Shown: piece after piece, positions 1-5,477 of the stretch
Layout: every line of letters begins with the position of its first letter
Position numbering within the stretch: the stretch's first letter is position 1
Source: Pseudomonadota bacterium
GTDB taxonomy: Bacteria; Pseudomonadota; Gammaproteobacteria; Steroidobacterales; Steroidobacteraceae
Assembly (NCBI GenBank): GCA_021781775.1
Contig: JAJXWE010000146.1
Span: forward strand, 1-5,477
Direction of reading: 5' to 3'
DNA length: 5,477 nt
Notes under the pieces: generated by a model
What the model saw: only the letters and a program-made list of their open reading frames with translations
What the model was told of the DNA's origin: nothing
Database searches by the model: none
Translations under genes and position numbers: made by a program

Positions 1-588
1 CGCGACGAGGGACGGCCGCTGCGCAAGCGCAGCGAACCAGTTCGCCAGGTGAGGTCGCTGGTCCCGCCAACGCTCCTGCGGAAAGCGCAGGTCGAGGTAC
101 CCCAGCGCGCAGGCGATCGAGATCGCGCCGATGTCGAACGGACCCTCGAGCGACTCGGTCTCGAGTACCGCGAGGGCGGTGCGGATCTTCAGCCGCTGCC
201 CTTCGATCCATTCGTTCCAGCGCAGCGCTTCGGGCCGCACTGTCTGCTCGTAGCGCACCAGCACGGCCGCGTCGGTGATTCCGTCGGCGAGCGCCTGGCG
301 GCGCAGCGCCTGCCAGCGCCCGGGCCCGGCCGCTGGCCACAGCCGCCCGCCGCCCGCGAGCGCATCGAGATACTCGCAGATCACCGGCGAGTCATACAGC
401 GCCTCGCCCGAGTCGGTGAGCAGCACGGGAATCTTGCCGAGCGGGTTGTGTTCGCGCAGCTGCGCATGCGGGCTGACCGGCGAGAGGGTGACCGGCAGCA
501 GCTCGATGCGTTCGCTGAGACCGAGCTCGAGCGCGCTGATACGCACCTTGCGCGCGTATGGCGAGGCGGGACTGAAATAGAGCTTCAT
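1..588 (-). CDS. YibF-like glutathione S-transferase family protein, 3' end cut by window edge
   Basis: The frame is open from ATG at 588 to the window edge, giving 196 residues. YibF-type proteins are about 200 residues, so only a few codons and the stop should be missing. The start MKLYFSPASPYARKVR opens a thioredoxin-like N-domain. The cis-proline of the glutathione site is in GKIPVL (Pro54) and the DSP motif is at 66-68. The helical C-domain has ADGITDA (101-107), FDIGAISIACALGYLDLR (151-168) and RPHLANW (178-184), a pattern I recall from E. coli YibF. The family conjugates or reduces electrophiles with glutathione in the cytosol. The substrate of this subgroup is unclear, and the SPxSPYARK start does not settle whether Ser or another residue activates the thiol. 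GGAGG at 594-598, five bases before the ATG, supports the start. The gene lies 40 bases downstream of the D-Ala-D-Ala ligase on the same strand, so it may be co-transcribed with it. Confidence 0.9.
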   Translation of the reverse strand, partial: MKLYFSPASPYARKVRISALELGLSERIELLPVTLSPVSPHAQLREHNPLGKIPVLLTDSGEALYDSPVICEYLDALAGGGRLWPAAGPGRWQALRRQALADGITDAAVLVRYEQTVRPEALRWNEWIEGQRLKIRTALAVLETESLEGPFDIGAISIACALGYLDLRFPQERWRDQRPHLANWFAALAQRPSLVA

Positions 589-628
589 CGGATCCTCCGT
601 TTCGCGTGGGCCCCAGGCGCGGGAGCAC

Positions 629-1726
629 TCACGGCGCCGCGCTGCGCCGCAGCGCGGCGCGGCGCCGGGCACGCTCGAGCGCCAGGTCGATCAGCCGGCT
701 GACGAGCGCGCTCGGGGCGAGGCCGGAGAGCTCCCAGAGCTTCGGATACATGGAGATTGCCGTGAACCCGGGGATGGTGTTGATCTCGTTCACGAGCAGA
801 TTTCCCTCGGGCGTGAGGAACAGATCGACCCGTGCCATCCCGTCGCACTCGAGGACCTCGAAGGTGTGCGCGGCGAGGGCCTGCGCCCGCGCGAGCGTCG
901 CGGCGCTCAGGCTCGCCGGCAGCTCCAGGCGCGCACCGCTCTCATCGATGTACTTCGCGTCGTAGGAATAAAAGCCGTCCGGATGCTGCACCACGATCTC
1001 GCCGGCCACCGACACACTCGCAGGATGGCCGCCGAGCACCGCGAGCTCGATCTCGCGTGCCGTCACGCCAGTTTCGACGAGCACCTTCTCGTCGAACTGG
1101 AACGCATGGCGGACCGCTGCCTCGAGGTCCGAGGGCCGGGTGACCTTGCGCACGCCGACCGAGGAGCCGGCGTTGGCCGGCTTGGTGAACAGCGGCAGGC
1201 CGAGCGCCGCCAGTGGCGCGAGCGTGCCGGCCGGGTCGGCCTCGAAAGCCTCCCGGCGCAGCGTGCGGAAGTCCGCCACCGGGATGCCGGCCTCGCGCAG
1301 CAGCCGTTTGCTCACGTCTTTGTCCATCCCGACCGCCGAGCCGAGCACGCCGGCGCCGACGTAGGGGATGCCGGCGAGTTCGAACAACCCCTGTACGGTT
1401 CCATCCTCGCCCATGGTGCCGTGCAACACCGGAAAGATGACGTCGATGCGCCCCGCCGCACCGCCCGCCCCGGCGGCGAGCAGATCCCGCGACACGGGCG
1501 GTCCGTCCTGGATGCGGACCTGGCGGGGGTCGCGGGCGCTCTCGAGCAGCCGTGCCGCATCTTGCAGCAGCCAGCGTCCGGCCCGGTCGATCCCGATCGG
1601 CACTGCCTCGAAACGCGAAGGATCGAGCGCCGCCAGGACGTTACGCGCCGAGAGTATCGAGATCTCGTGCTCGGCCGACTGGCCGCCGAAGAGCAGGGCG
1701 ACGTGAAGCTTTGCGGTGTCAGTCAT
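629..1726 (-). CDS. ddlA: D-alanine--D-alanine ligase, DdlA type
   Basis: This is an ATP-dependent cytosolic enzyme that joins two D-alanines for the peptidoglycan stem peptide. At 365 residues it matches E. coli DdlA (364), not the shorter DdlB (about 306). GGQSAEHEIS (14-23) contains Glu19, the D-Ala1 ammonium ligand by alignment to DdlB Glu15. HGTMGEDGTVQG is at 102-113 and the ATP-grasp loop KPANAGSSVGV at 182-192. The omega loop FYSYDAKYID (252-261) has Lys258-Tyr259, equivalent to DdlB Lys215-Tyr216. That Tyr favours D-Ala over the D-lactate specificity of VanA-type ligases. MARVD (297-301) and NEINTIPG (313-320) supply Arg299 and the metal ligands Asp301, Glu314 and Asn316. An in-frame TAG at 1745-1747 leaves ATG 1726 as the only ATG start near the N-terminus, but no clear Shine-Dalgarno precedes it. 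The short basic tail (RARRRAALRR) is encoded across a strong inverted repeat. It follows the Lrp gene by 102 bases on the same strand and is not beside other cell-wall genes here. Confidence 0.95.
   Translation of the reverse strand: MTDTAKLHVALLFGGQSAEHEISILSARNVLAALDPSRFEAVPIGIDRAGRWLLQDAARLLESARDPRQVRIQDGPPVSRDLLAAGAGGAAGRIDVIFPVLHGTMGEDGTVQGLFELAGIPYVGAGVLGSAVGMDKDVSKRLLREAGIPVADFRTLRREAFEADPAGTLAPLAALGLPLFTKPANAGSSVGVRKVTRPSDLEAAVRHAFQFDEKVLVETGVTAREIELAVLGGHPASVSVAGEIVVQHPDGFYSYDAKYIDESGARLELPASLSAATLARAQALAAHTFEVLECDGMARVDLFLTPEGNLLVNEINTIPGFTAISMYPKLWELSGLAPSALVSRLIDLALERARRRAALRRSAAP
634..660. repeat. Perfect 13-bp inverted repeat at the 3' end of ddlA
   Basis: Arms 634-646 (GCGCCGCGCTGCG) and 648-660 are exact reverse complements around a single central base at 647. 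As RNA, the innermost pairs would open to form a small loop. The stem is entirely within the last codons of the ligase and ends two bases before its stop codon at 629-631. No T-tract follows, so it is not a canonical intrinsic terminator. It could slow 3' decay of ddlA mRNA, or simply be a by-product of Arg/Ala codons at high G+C. Confidence 0.6.
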
Positions 1727-1828
1727 GGGCTGGACCGTGCGGAACTACCGTGTTGGATGTGGCCCCGCGATGCGCAGGGACAGGATAAGCATAACGCATG
1801 CGGGCACGAGCCGCGTGAGCGGACCGGG

Positions 1829-2251
1829 TCACAGCTTGAAGGTCGACAGCAGCAGGCTCGTCTCGGTGCTGGTGACGCCCGGCGTTCGGCTCACCCGCGC
1901 CAGCACGCGATCAAAGGAGGCGAGTGAATCGGCGCGCAGTTCTGCCACCAGGTCCCAGCGGCCGTTGGTGCTGTAAAGACTGGCTACGGCCGGGTCGCCG
2001 CGCAGCGTGCGGATGACCGCATCGACCTGGTTGCCGTCCGCGGCGATGGTCATCAGGGCGCGGATCTGCTGCTCCTGCACGTCGGGCTTGAGGCGCACGG
2101 TGTAGCCGACGACGGTGCCGTCGGCTTCCAGCTTGGCCATCCGGTTCTGCACCGTGCCGCGCGCGACGCCGAGCTGCTTGGCGAGCGAGGCGATCGAGGC
2201 GCGCGCATTGGCGCGCAGCAGTGAAATGAGGCGGTGATCGAGATCGTCCAT
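1829..2251 (-). CDS. Lrp/AsnC-family transcriptional regulator
   Basis: The protein is 140 residues, slightly short for a family usually around 150-165. The N-terminal winged helix-turn-helix starts MDDLDHRLISLLRANAR, with the HTH at about 20-42 and the recognition helix near RGTVQNRMAKLE (31-42). A short linker strand (VVGYTVRL, 47-54) leads into an alpha-beta RAM effector-binding domain at about 62-138, including STNGRWDLVAEL (94-105). Family members form dimers to octamers that wrap DNA and respond to amino acids. They commonly control a divergent neighbour and themselves. Its partner here is the ocd-arginase operon, so arginine, ornithine or proline is the likely effector (inference). The ATG at 2251 is preceded by AGAGG (2257-2261) at five bases. 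A good minus-strand promoter lies in the operator array. Bacterial Lrp-type names cannot be assigned more precisely from sequence alone. Confidence 0.93.
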   Translation of the reverse strand: MDDLDHRLISLLRANARASIASLAKQLGVARGTVQNRMAKLEADGTVVGYTVRLKPDVQEQQIRALMTIAADGNQVDAVIRTLRGDPAVASLYSTNGRWDLVAELRADSLASFDRVLARVSRTPGVTSTETSLLLSTFKL

Positions 2252-2281
2252 CGGATCCTCTGCGGGTCCCTTGGGAGGCGG

Positions 2282-2342
2282 TCAGGATGATTCAAAATGA
2301 TAGTTTACATTGTCATTTTGATCAAAGCACAACTCATTTTTG
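2282..2342. promoter_or_regulatory. Phased half-site array, probable Lrp-family operator
   Basis: TCAAAATGA (2292-2300) and TCATTTTGA (2313-2321) form a perfect 9-bp inverted repeat with a 12-bp spacer. A third element, TCATTTTTG (2334-2342), repeats the second with two mismatches at its end. The three start at 2292, 2313 and 2334, exactly 21 bp apart, or about two helical turns. TCAGGATGA (2282-2290) matches the first element at 7 of 9 bases, 10 bp upstream. The array sits in an A+T-rich island (2288-2363, about 28% G+C by hand count) in an otherwise G+C-rich region. Phased, A/T-centred degenerate sites are typical of Lrp-family wrapping. Binding by the adjacent regulator is inferred. Confidence 0.65.
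2297..2325 (-). promoter_or_regulatory. Sigma-70-like promoter of the Lrp-family gene
   Basis: Read on the minus strand, a -35 box TTGATC (2325-2320) and a -10 box TATCAT (2302-2297, five of six consensus bases) are separated by exactly 17 bp. Transcription would start near 2290, leaving a leader of about 40 bases. The -35 overlaps the right arm and the -10 the left arm of the inverted repeat, so a bound dimer should block polymerase. This predicts negative autoregulation. Confidence 0.6.
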
Positions 2343-2349
2343 GTATTTC
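2318..2349 (+). promoter_or_regulatory. Weak candidate promoter for the ocd-arginase operon
   Basis: Plus-strand TTGATC (2318-2323) is followed after 17 bp by TGGTAT (2341-2346), only three of six -10 bases. An overlapping extended-type reading, TGG-TATTTC (2341-2349), is also poor. Other -35-like hexamers, TTTACA (2304-2309) and TTGTCA (2310-2315), have no -10 at a suitable distance. Poor core elements beside the half-site array fit a promoter that needs activation by the divergent regulator. The exact start cannot be fixed by eye. Confidence 0.25.
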
Positions 2350-2397
2350 TCTGACTATTCATTGGCTTCGGCGGCGGCGATGATGGTTCTCGCGGCA

Positions 2398-2418
2398 GCG
2401 CCCCGGGGGGCGCGCCCC
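2398..2418 (+). repeat. Overlapping G+C-rich palindromes in the ocd leader
   Basis: GCGCCCC (2398-2404) can pair with GGGGCGC (2407-2413), and GGGGCGCGCCCC (2407-2418) is itself a perfect 12-bp palindrome. The two share the central G-run, so they are mutually exclusive. They end four bases before the AGGAG Shine-Dalgarno (2423-2427) of ocd, so a folded leader RNA could affect translation. Chance in G+C-rich DNA is also possible. Confidence 0.35.
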
Positions 2419-2434
2419 TGACAGGAGAACGATC

Positions 2435-3508
2435 ATGGTCGATTTCATCGGCGTGCGCCGGGTCCAGGAGCTGGTGCGGGATCTCGGTCCGGCGCCCTTC
2501 ATCAGCGGCCTGGCCGGCGAGATTGAAGCGGACTACCGGCGCTGGGACGAATTCGAAAAGTCGCCGCGTCACGCCACGCATTCCTCGCTCGGTGTCATCG
2601 AGCTGATGCCGACCTCGGACGGACGCCAGTATGGGTTCAAGTACGTCAACGGCCACCCGAAGAACACGGCCCAGGGGCTGCTCACGGTGATGGCCTTCGG
2701 CGTGCTCGCCGACGTGGCGAGCGGGTACCCGCTCGCGCTTGCGGAGATGACGCTGCTCACCGCCCTGCGCACGGCAGCGACCTCGGTGGTGGCCGCCCGC
2801 ACTCTGGCGCGAGCGGACAGCCGCGTCATGGCGCTGATCGGCAACGGCTCGCAGGCGGAGTTCCAGAGCATCGCCTTCTACGATCAGCTCGGGGTGCGCG
2901 AGCTGCGCCTGTATGACGTCGATCCGCACGCCACGGAGAAGCTGGTGGCGAATCTCGCCGGCCTGGAGCTGGCGGGCCTGCGCGTAGTCCGCTGCCGCTC
3001 GGCGGCCGAAGCGTGCGCGGGCGCGGATATCATCACCACGGTCACGGCGGACAAGCGCAACGCGACCATTCTCACGCCGCAGATGATCGCCCCCGGCATG
3101 CATCTCAATGCGGTGGGCGGGGACTGCCCCGGCAAGACCGAGCTGCATGCGGATATTCTGCGTCGGCCCGACGCGCGCGTGATCGTTGAGTTCGAGCCGC
3201 AGTCGCGCATCGAAGGGGAGATCCAGCAGATGCCGCCGGACTTTCCGGTTGTCGAGCTCGCCGCCGTGCTGCGCGGTGCGGCACCCGGGCGTGCCAGCGC
3301 AGCCGAGGTGACGATCTTCGATTCGGTGGGCTTCGCGCTGGAGGACTTCGCGGCGCTGCGCTACGTCTACAAGCTGCATCGGGAGCGCCGAGGCACGCGT
3401 CAGACTATCGATCTCATCCCGGACATCGAGGATCCGAAGAACCTGTTCGCGCTGCTCGCAGCGCCGCGCACGGCGCCCGCGCGCGTGCCCGAGCTGCTCG
3501 AGGCTTGA
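2435..3508 (+). CDS. ocd: Ornithine cyclodeaminase
   Basis: This cytosolic enzyme converts L-ornithine to L-proline plus ammonia using tightly held, internally recycled NAD+. At 357 residues it is close to the Pseudomonas putida enzyme (about 350), and I recognise long stretches in common: GVIELMP (53-59), YGFKYVNGHPKNTA (66-79), VMAFGVLADVASGYPL (85-100), LRTAATS (111-117) and NAVGGDCPGKTELHAD (225-240). By that alignment Arg45, Lys69 and Arg112 hold the substrate carboxylate and Asp230 is the catalytic acid/base. ALIGNGSQAEFQ (133-144) is the Rossmann dinucleotide loop. DSVGFALEDFAALRYV (296-311) closes the fold. These signatures favour a true ornithine cyclodeaminase over mu-crystallin-like imine reductases or alanine dehydrogenase. 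AGGAG at 2423-2427 lies seven bases before the ATG. The arginase gene begins four bases after the stop and supplies the substrate. Expression is probably controlled by the divergent Lrp-family protein. Confidence 0.95.
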   Translation: MVDFIGVRRVQELVRDLGPAPFISGLAGEIEADYRRWDEFEKSPRHATHSSLGVIELMPTSDGRQYGFKYVNGHPKNTAQGLLTVMAFGVLADVASGYPLALAEMTLLTALRTAATSVVAARTLARADSRVMALIGNGSQAEFQSIAFYDQLGVRELRLYDVDPHATEKLVANLAGLELAGLRVVRCRSAAEACAGADIITTVTADKRNATILTPQMIAPGMHLNAVGGDCPGKTELHADILRRPDARVIVEFEPQSRIEGEIQQMPPDFPVVELAAVLRGAAPGRASAAEVTIFDSVGFALEDFAALRYVYKLHRERRGTRQTIDLIPDIEDPKNLFALLAAPRTAPARVPELLEA

Positions 3509-3512
3509 GCCG

Positions 3513-4496
3513 ATGGACGCAATGGGTCCGAGTGTCGCGCTGATCGGCGCGCCGACCGATGTCGGCGCCGCCGAAATCGGCGCATCCATGGGTCCGGAGG
3601 CGATGCGTGTGGCGGGTCTCAAGGCCGCGCTCGAGGCACGCGGTTTGGAGGTGCTCGATCGCGGCAACCTCGCCGGGCCGCCCAATCCACGCGAGGCGCC
3701 GCGCGACGGCTACCGCAACCTCGAGGCGGTCACCGGGTGGAACCGGCTGGTGCACACGGCGGTGTATGAGTCCCTGGGGGCTGGCCAGCTGCCGATCCTG
3801 CTCGGCGGTGATCATTCGCTCGGCATCGGTTCGATCAGCGCCGTCGCCCGCCATTGCCGCGAGCACGGCCGCAGGCTGCGGGTGCTGTGGCTCGATGCGC
3901 ACGCGGATTTCAACACCGGACAGCTTTCCCCGAGCGGCAACCTGCACGGCATGCCGCTCGCGGTGCTGTGCGGCTTCGGGCCGGCCGTGCTCACCGGTCT
4001 CGGCGGCCAGACCCCGGCGATCCATCCGCAGTGGATCCGCCAGATCGGCGTGCGCAGCGTCGATGCGGGCGAGCGGCGCTTCGTGCACGAGCTGTCCGTC
4101 GAGGTGTTCGACATGCGCTACATCGACGAGATGGGCATGCGTGTCGCGGTGGAGCAGGCGCTCGCCGGGATCGATGCGGACACGCACCTGCACGTGAGTT
4201 TCGATGTCGATTTTCTCGATCCGGACATCGCTCCGGGGGTCGGCACCACGGTGCCCGGCGGCCCGACCTATCGGGAAGCGCAGCTGTGCATGGAGATGAT
4301 CGCCGACACCCGTCAGGTCGGCTCGCTCGATGTGGTCGAGTTGAATCCTGCGCTGGACGTACGCAACCGCACGGCGCAGCTCGCGGTCGATCTGCTCGAG
4401 TCGCTGTTCGGCAAGAGCACGCTGGTTCGCCGCCAGGCGCCCGTCGGCCCGTCGCTCGATGTGGTGACGTCACGCGGTCGGCCGCACCTAGCCTGA
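3513..4496 (+). CDS. rocF: Arginase
   Basis: Hydrolyses L-arginine to L-ornithine and urea at a binuclear manganese centre in the cytosol. All metal ligands of the ureohydrolase family are visible: His101 in GGDHSLGIGS (98-107), Asp128, His130 and Asp132 in DAHADFNT (128-135), and Asp231 and Asp233 in SFDVDFLDPDIAPG (229-242). SGNLHGMP (141-148) contains His145, matching rat arginase His141. Glu276 in VVELNP (274-279) matches the guanidinium-binding Glu277. The SGNLHG loop separates arginase from agmatinase. The length of 327 residues is a little above the usual 300-310. ATG 3513 is four bases after the ocd stop, with GAGG at 3500-3503 inside the end of ocd, so translation is probably coupled. 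A second in-frame ATG at 3522 is possible but too far from that site. Ornithine made here feeds Ocd, giving arginine to proline plus urea and ammonia. Confidence 0.95.
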   Translation: MDAMGPSVALIGAPTDVGAAEIGASMGPEAMRVAGLKAALEARGLEVLDRGNLAGPPNPREAPRDGYRNLEAVTGWNRLVHTAVYESLGAGQLPILLGGDHSLGIGSISAVARHCREHGRRLRVLWLDAHADFNTGQLSPSGNLHGMPLAVLCGFGPAVLTGLGGQTPAIHPQWIRQIGVRSVDAGERRFVHELSVEVFDMRYIDEMGMRVAVEQALAGIDADTHLHVSFDVDFLDPDIAPGVGTTVPGGPTYREAQLCMEMIADTRQVGSLDVVELNPALDVRNRTAQLAVDLLESLFGKSTLVRRQAPVGPSLDVVTSRGRPHLA

Positions 4497-4546
4497 GGAC
4501 AGGCGCCCTCCATCCGGCGCACGGATCGGTCCCGGCGGCGCGCGGC

Positions 4547-5419
4547 TCAGTCGAGCGGCACGATGTCGTGAAATTTCCCGTAGTCGACCCGATCCACGCC
4601 GTCGGAGCCGCTGGAGAGGATGTCGACGAAGCTGTGCTGCCAGCGCAGCGCCTCGGGCGGGTACTCGTAGTGCGCCGTGAGGGTCTGGCCGGTCGTCTCG
4701 TCGATGCCGCTGAGGGTCAGGATGAGGAAGGCATCGGCGGCCCGCAGGGACTCGAGCGTCTCGCCGGCGAGCGGACTGTCGGGCTCGAGCGGGTGCAGCA
4801 GCGTCCAGCCGAACAGGAATGCCGGCTGCTCGGCGCGGCGCAGGCGCAGATCGTGGATGCGCCGCAGCCGGTAACCCTCCACGCTCTGCTCGTTGCGCGC
4901 CAGGCGCAGTCGCGCCTGCGCCTCGACGATGACGTTGTGCCGTTCGTTGGCCGCACGCAGCATCAGGGTCGACACGCCGTCGAGCGGCCGGATCACGCCA
5001 TGGCGGGCGAACAACACCCGTGCCGTCGGGCGCGAGAAGCGCGCGAACATCATTCCGGCGATGAGCGCGAGGCTCATCATGCCGGTGAAGATCTCGATTG
5101 AGGCGATGATGTGCGCGAACAGCGTCTGCGGATGCATGTCGCCGTAGCCGACCGTCGCCAGTGTCTCGACGCTGAAGAAGAACCGGCCCCAGAAGCCCGG
5201 GGGATTCAAGTGCGCGATATCGCCCCGTTGCAGGGCGTAGATCGAGGCGAACAACAGGTTGAACGCGACGAAGAAGCCGGCGAAGGTGGCAAACAGGCGC
5301 GGCCAGGTGAGGGTCATGTACCGGTGGTACAGGTCCTGCCAGCGGCGCCGAGGCAGCCCCACCCGCTGGACCCGGCGGCCAGAGGACAGGGCGTGGGTGA
5401 CGGGGGGCGATGAGCTCAC
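4547..5419 (-). CDS. Inward-rectifier-type potassium channel, KirBac1.1-like
   Basis: Inner-membrane tetrameric potassium channel subunit of 290 residues. An amphipathic slide helix (about 27-39, WQDLYHRYMTLTW) leads to TM1 (about 41-63). Next come the pore helix and filter, FFFSVETLATVGYGDMHPQT (80-99), with TVGYGD at 89-94 and pore-helix Glu85, then TM2 (about 101-126) ending GMMFARFSRPTARVLFARH (122-140). The rest is the cytoplasmic Kir immunoglobulin-like domain (about 141-290), including LMLRAANERHNVIVEA (152-167), GYRLRRIHDLRL (182-193) and YGKFHD (280-285). From memory the pore is nearly the same as Burkholderia KirBac1.1. At an offset of 21 residues, the bundle-crossing Phe146 becomes Phe125 and the TM2 rectification position Ile138 becomes Leu117. 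With no acidic residue there, strong polyamine block is unlikely. The start is GTG; the next ATG (residue 35) would delete the slide helix. It converges on the arginase gene with a 50-base gap. Confidence 0.93.
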   Translation of the reverse strand: MSSSPPVTHALSSGRRVQRVGLPRRRWQDLYHRYMTLTWPRLFATFAGFFVAFNLLFASIYALQRGDIAHLNPPGFWGRFFFSVETLATVGYGDMHPQTLFAHIIASIEIFTGMMSLALIAGMMFARFSRPTARVLFARHGVIRPLDGVSTLMLRAANERHNVIVEAQARLRLARNEQSVEGYRLRRIHDLRLRRAEQPAFLFGWTLLHPLEPDSPLAGETLESLRAADAFLILTLSGIDETTGQTLTAHYEYPPEALRWQHSFVDILSSGSDGVDRVDYGKFHDIVPLD

Positions 5420-5426
5420 CAGGGGA

Positions 5427-5430
5427 CTCC
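5427..5430 (-). promoter_or_regulatory. Ribosome binding site fixing the GTG start of the Kir channel
   Basis: On the minus strand GGAG lies seven bases before GTG (5419-5417). An in-frame TAG at 5464-5462 limits upstream extension to 14 codons, and no ATG, GTG or TTG occurs between. This supports the GTG start. The remaining bases to the window edge show no other recognisable feature. Confidence 0.55.
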
Positions 5431-5477
5431 CGCGCGGGGGCGAATTCCGCGCGGTCAGAGCCTAGAGGAACTCGCCA

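Noticed and set aside
49..702. 217-codon plus-strand open frame at the left edge
   Set aside because: It is antisense to the glutathione S-transferase, which runs off the window and is the real gene.
629..1726. VanA-type D-Ala-D-Lac ligase
   Set aside because: The omega loop has the YDAKY sequence with the Tyr typical of D-Ala-D-Ala ligases, and no vanH or vanX neighbours are present.
866..1927. 353-codon plus-strand open frame opposite ddlA
   Set aside because: It is antisense to the ligase, and its sequence has no domain signature. Two conserved minus-strand genes already account for the DNA.
2282..3685. 467-codon open frame on the minus strand opposite ocd and the start of the arginase gene
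   Set aside because: Its translation is rich in Arg, Ala, His and Gln with no recognisable domain. It is the antisense shadow of two clearly conserved genes, common in G+C-rich DNA, and its end would overlap the operator region.
3414..4193. 259-codon minus-strand open frame opposite the arginase gene
   Set aside because: It is a His/Arg/Ala-rich shadow of the arginase frame with no credible start context or homology.
3513..4496. Agmatinase, proclavaminate amidinohydrolase or another ureohydrolase instead of arginase
   Set aside because: The SGNLHG loop with His145 and the pairing with ornithine cyclodeaminase fit arginase best.
4503..4520. Possible terminator between arginase and the channel gene: GCGCC/GGCGC stem with 8-base loop
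   Set aside because: The stem is only 5 bp and there is no T-tract on either strand. Such stems are expected by chance at this G+C content. The 50-base convergent gap otherwise shows nothing.
3854..5101. 415-codon plus-strand open frame spanning the arginase end and the opposite strand of the channel gene
   Set aside because: It runs out of frame through arginase and antisense to the Kir channel, both with intact motifs. The composition is low-complexity Arg/Ala/Gly and no family is recognisable.

Overview
The window is a compact, high-G+C bacterial chromosomal segment. By eye it is well above 60% G+C, and codon third positions are mostly G or C. All recognisable proteins have proteobacterial-type relatives: a YibF-like glutathione S-transferase, a DdlA-type D-Ala-D-Ala ligase, a Pseudomonas-type ornithine cyclodeaminase and a KirBac1.1-like potassium channel. 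I infer a gamma- or betaproteobacterium but cannot name the genus. No tRNA, rRNA, CRISPR array, insertion sequence or attachment site was seen.

Layout. On the minus strand, positions 2251 down to 1 carry an Lrp/AsnC regulator (2251-1829), a D-alanine--D-alanine ligase (1726-629) and a glutathione S-transferase (588 to the window edge, a few codons short of complete). On the plus strand, an ornithine cyclodeaminase gene (2435-3508) and an arginase gene (3513-4496) form a tight two-gene operon divergent from the regulator. The arginase gene faces a minus-strand inward-rectifier-type potassium channel gene (5419-4547). The two stops are 50 bases apart. Gaps between genes are short. The longest, 183 bases between the regulator and ocd, is the main regulatory region.

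How the genes work together. Arginase splits L-arginine into L-ornithine and urea. Ornithine cyclodeaminase converts ornithine directly to L-proline and ammonia. The operon is therefore a two-step arginine-to-proline route. The divergent Lrp-family gene is the obvious candidate regulator. The shared intergenic region has an A+T-rich island (about 28% G+C over 2288-2363, counted by hand) with three TCATTTTGA-like half-sites spaced exactly 21 bp apart, the first inverted, plus a fourth, weaker half-site. A good sigma-70-like promoter for the regulator is embedded in the first inverted pair, which predicts autoregulation. The ligase, the transferase and the channel have no evident link to arginine metabolism.

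I did not find a convincing undescribed system. The most interesting structure is the phased operator array. Secondary points are a perfect 13-bp inverted repeat at the end of the ligase gene and a G+C-rich palindromic leader just before ocd.
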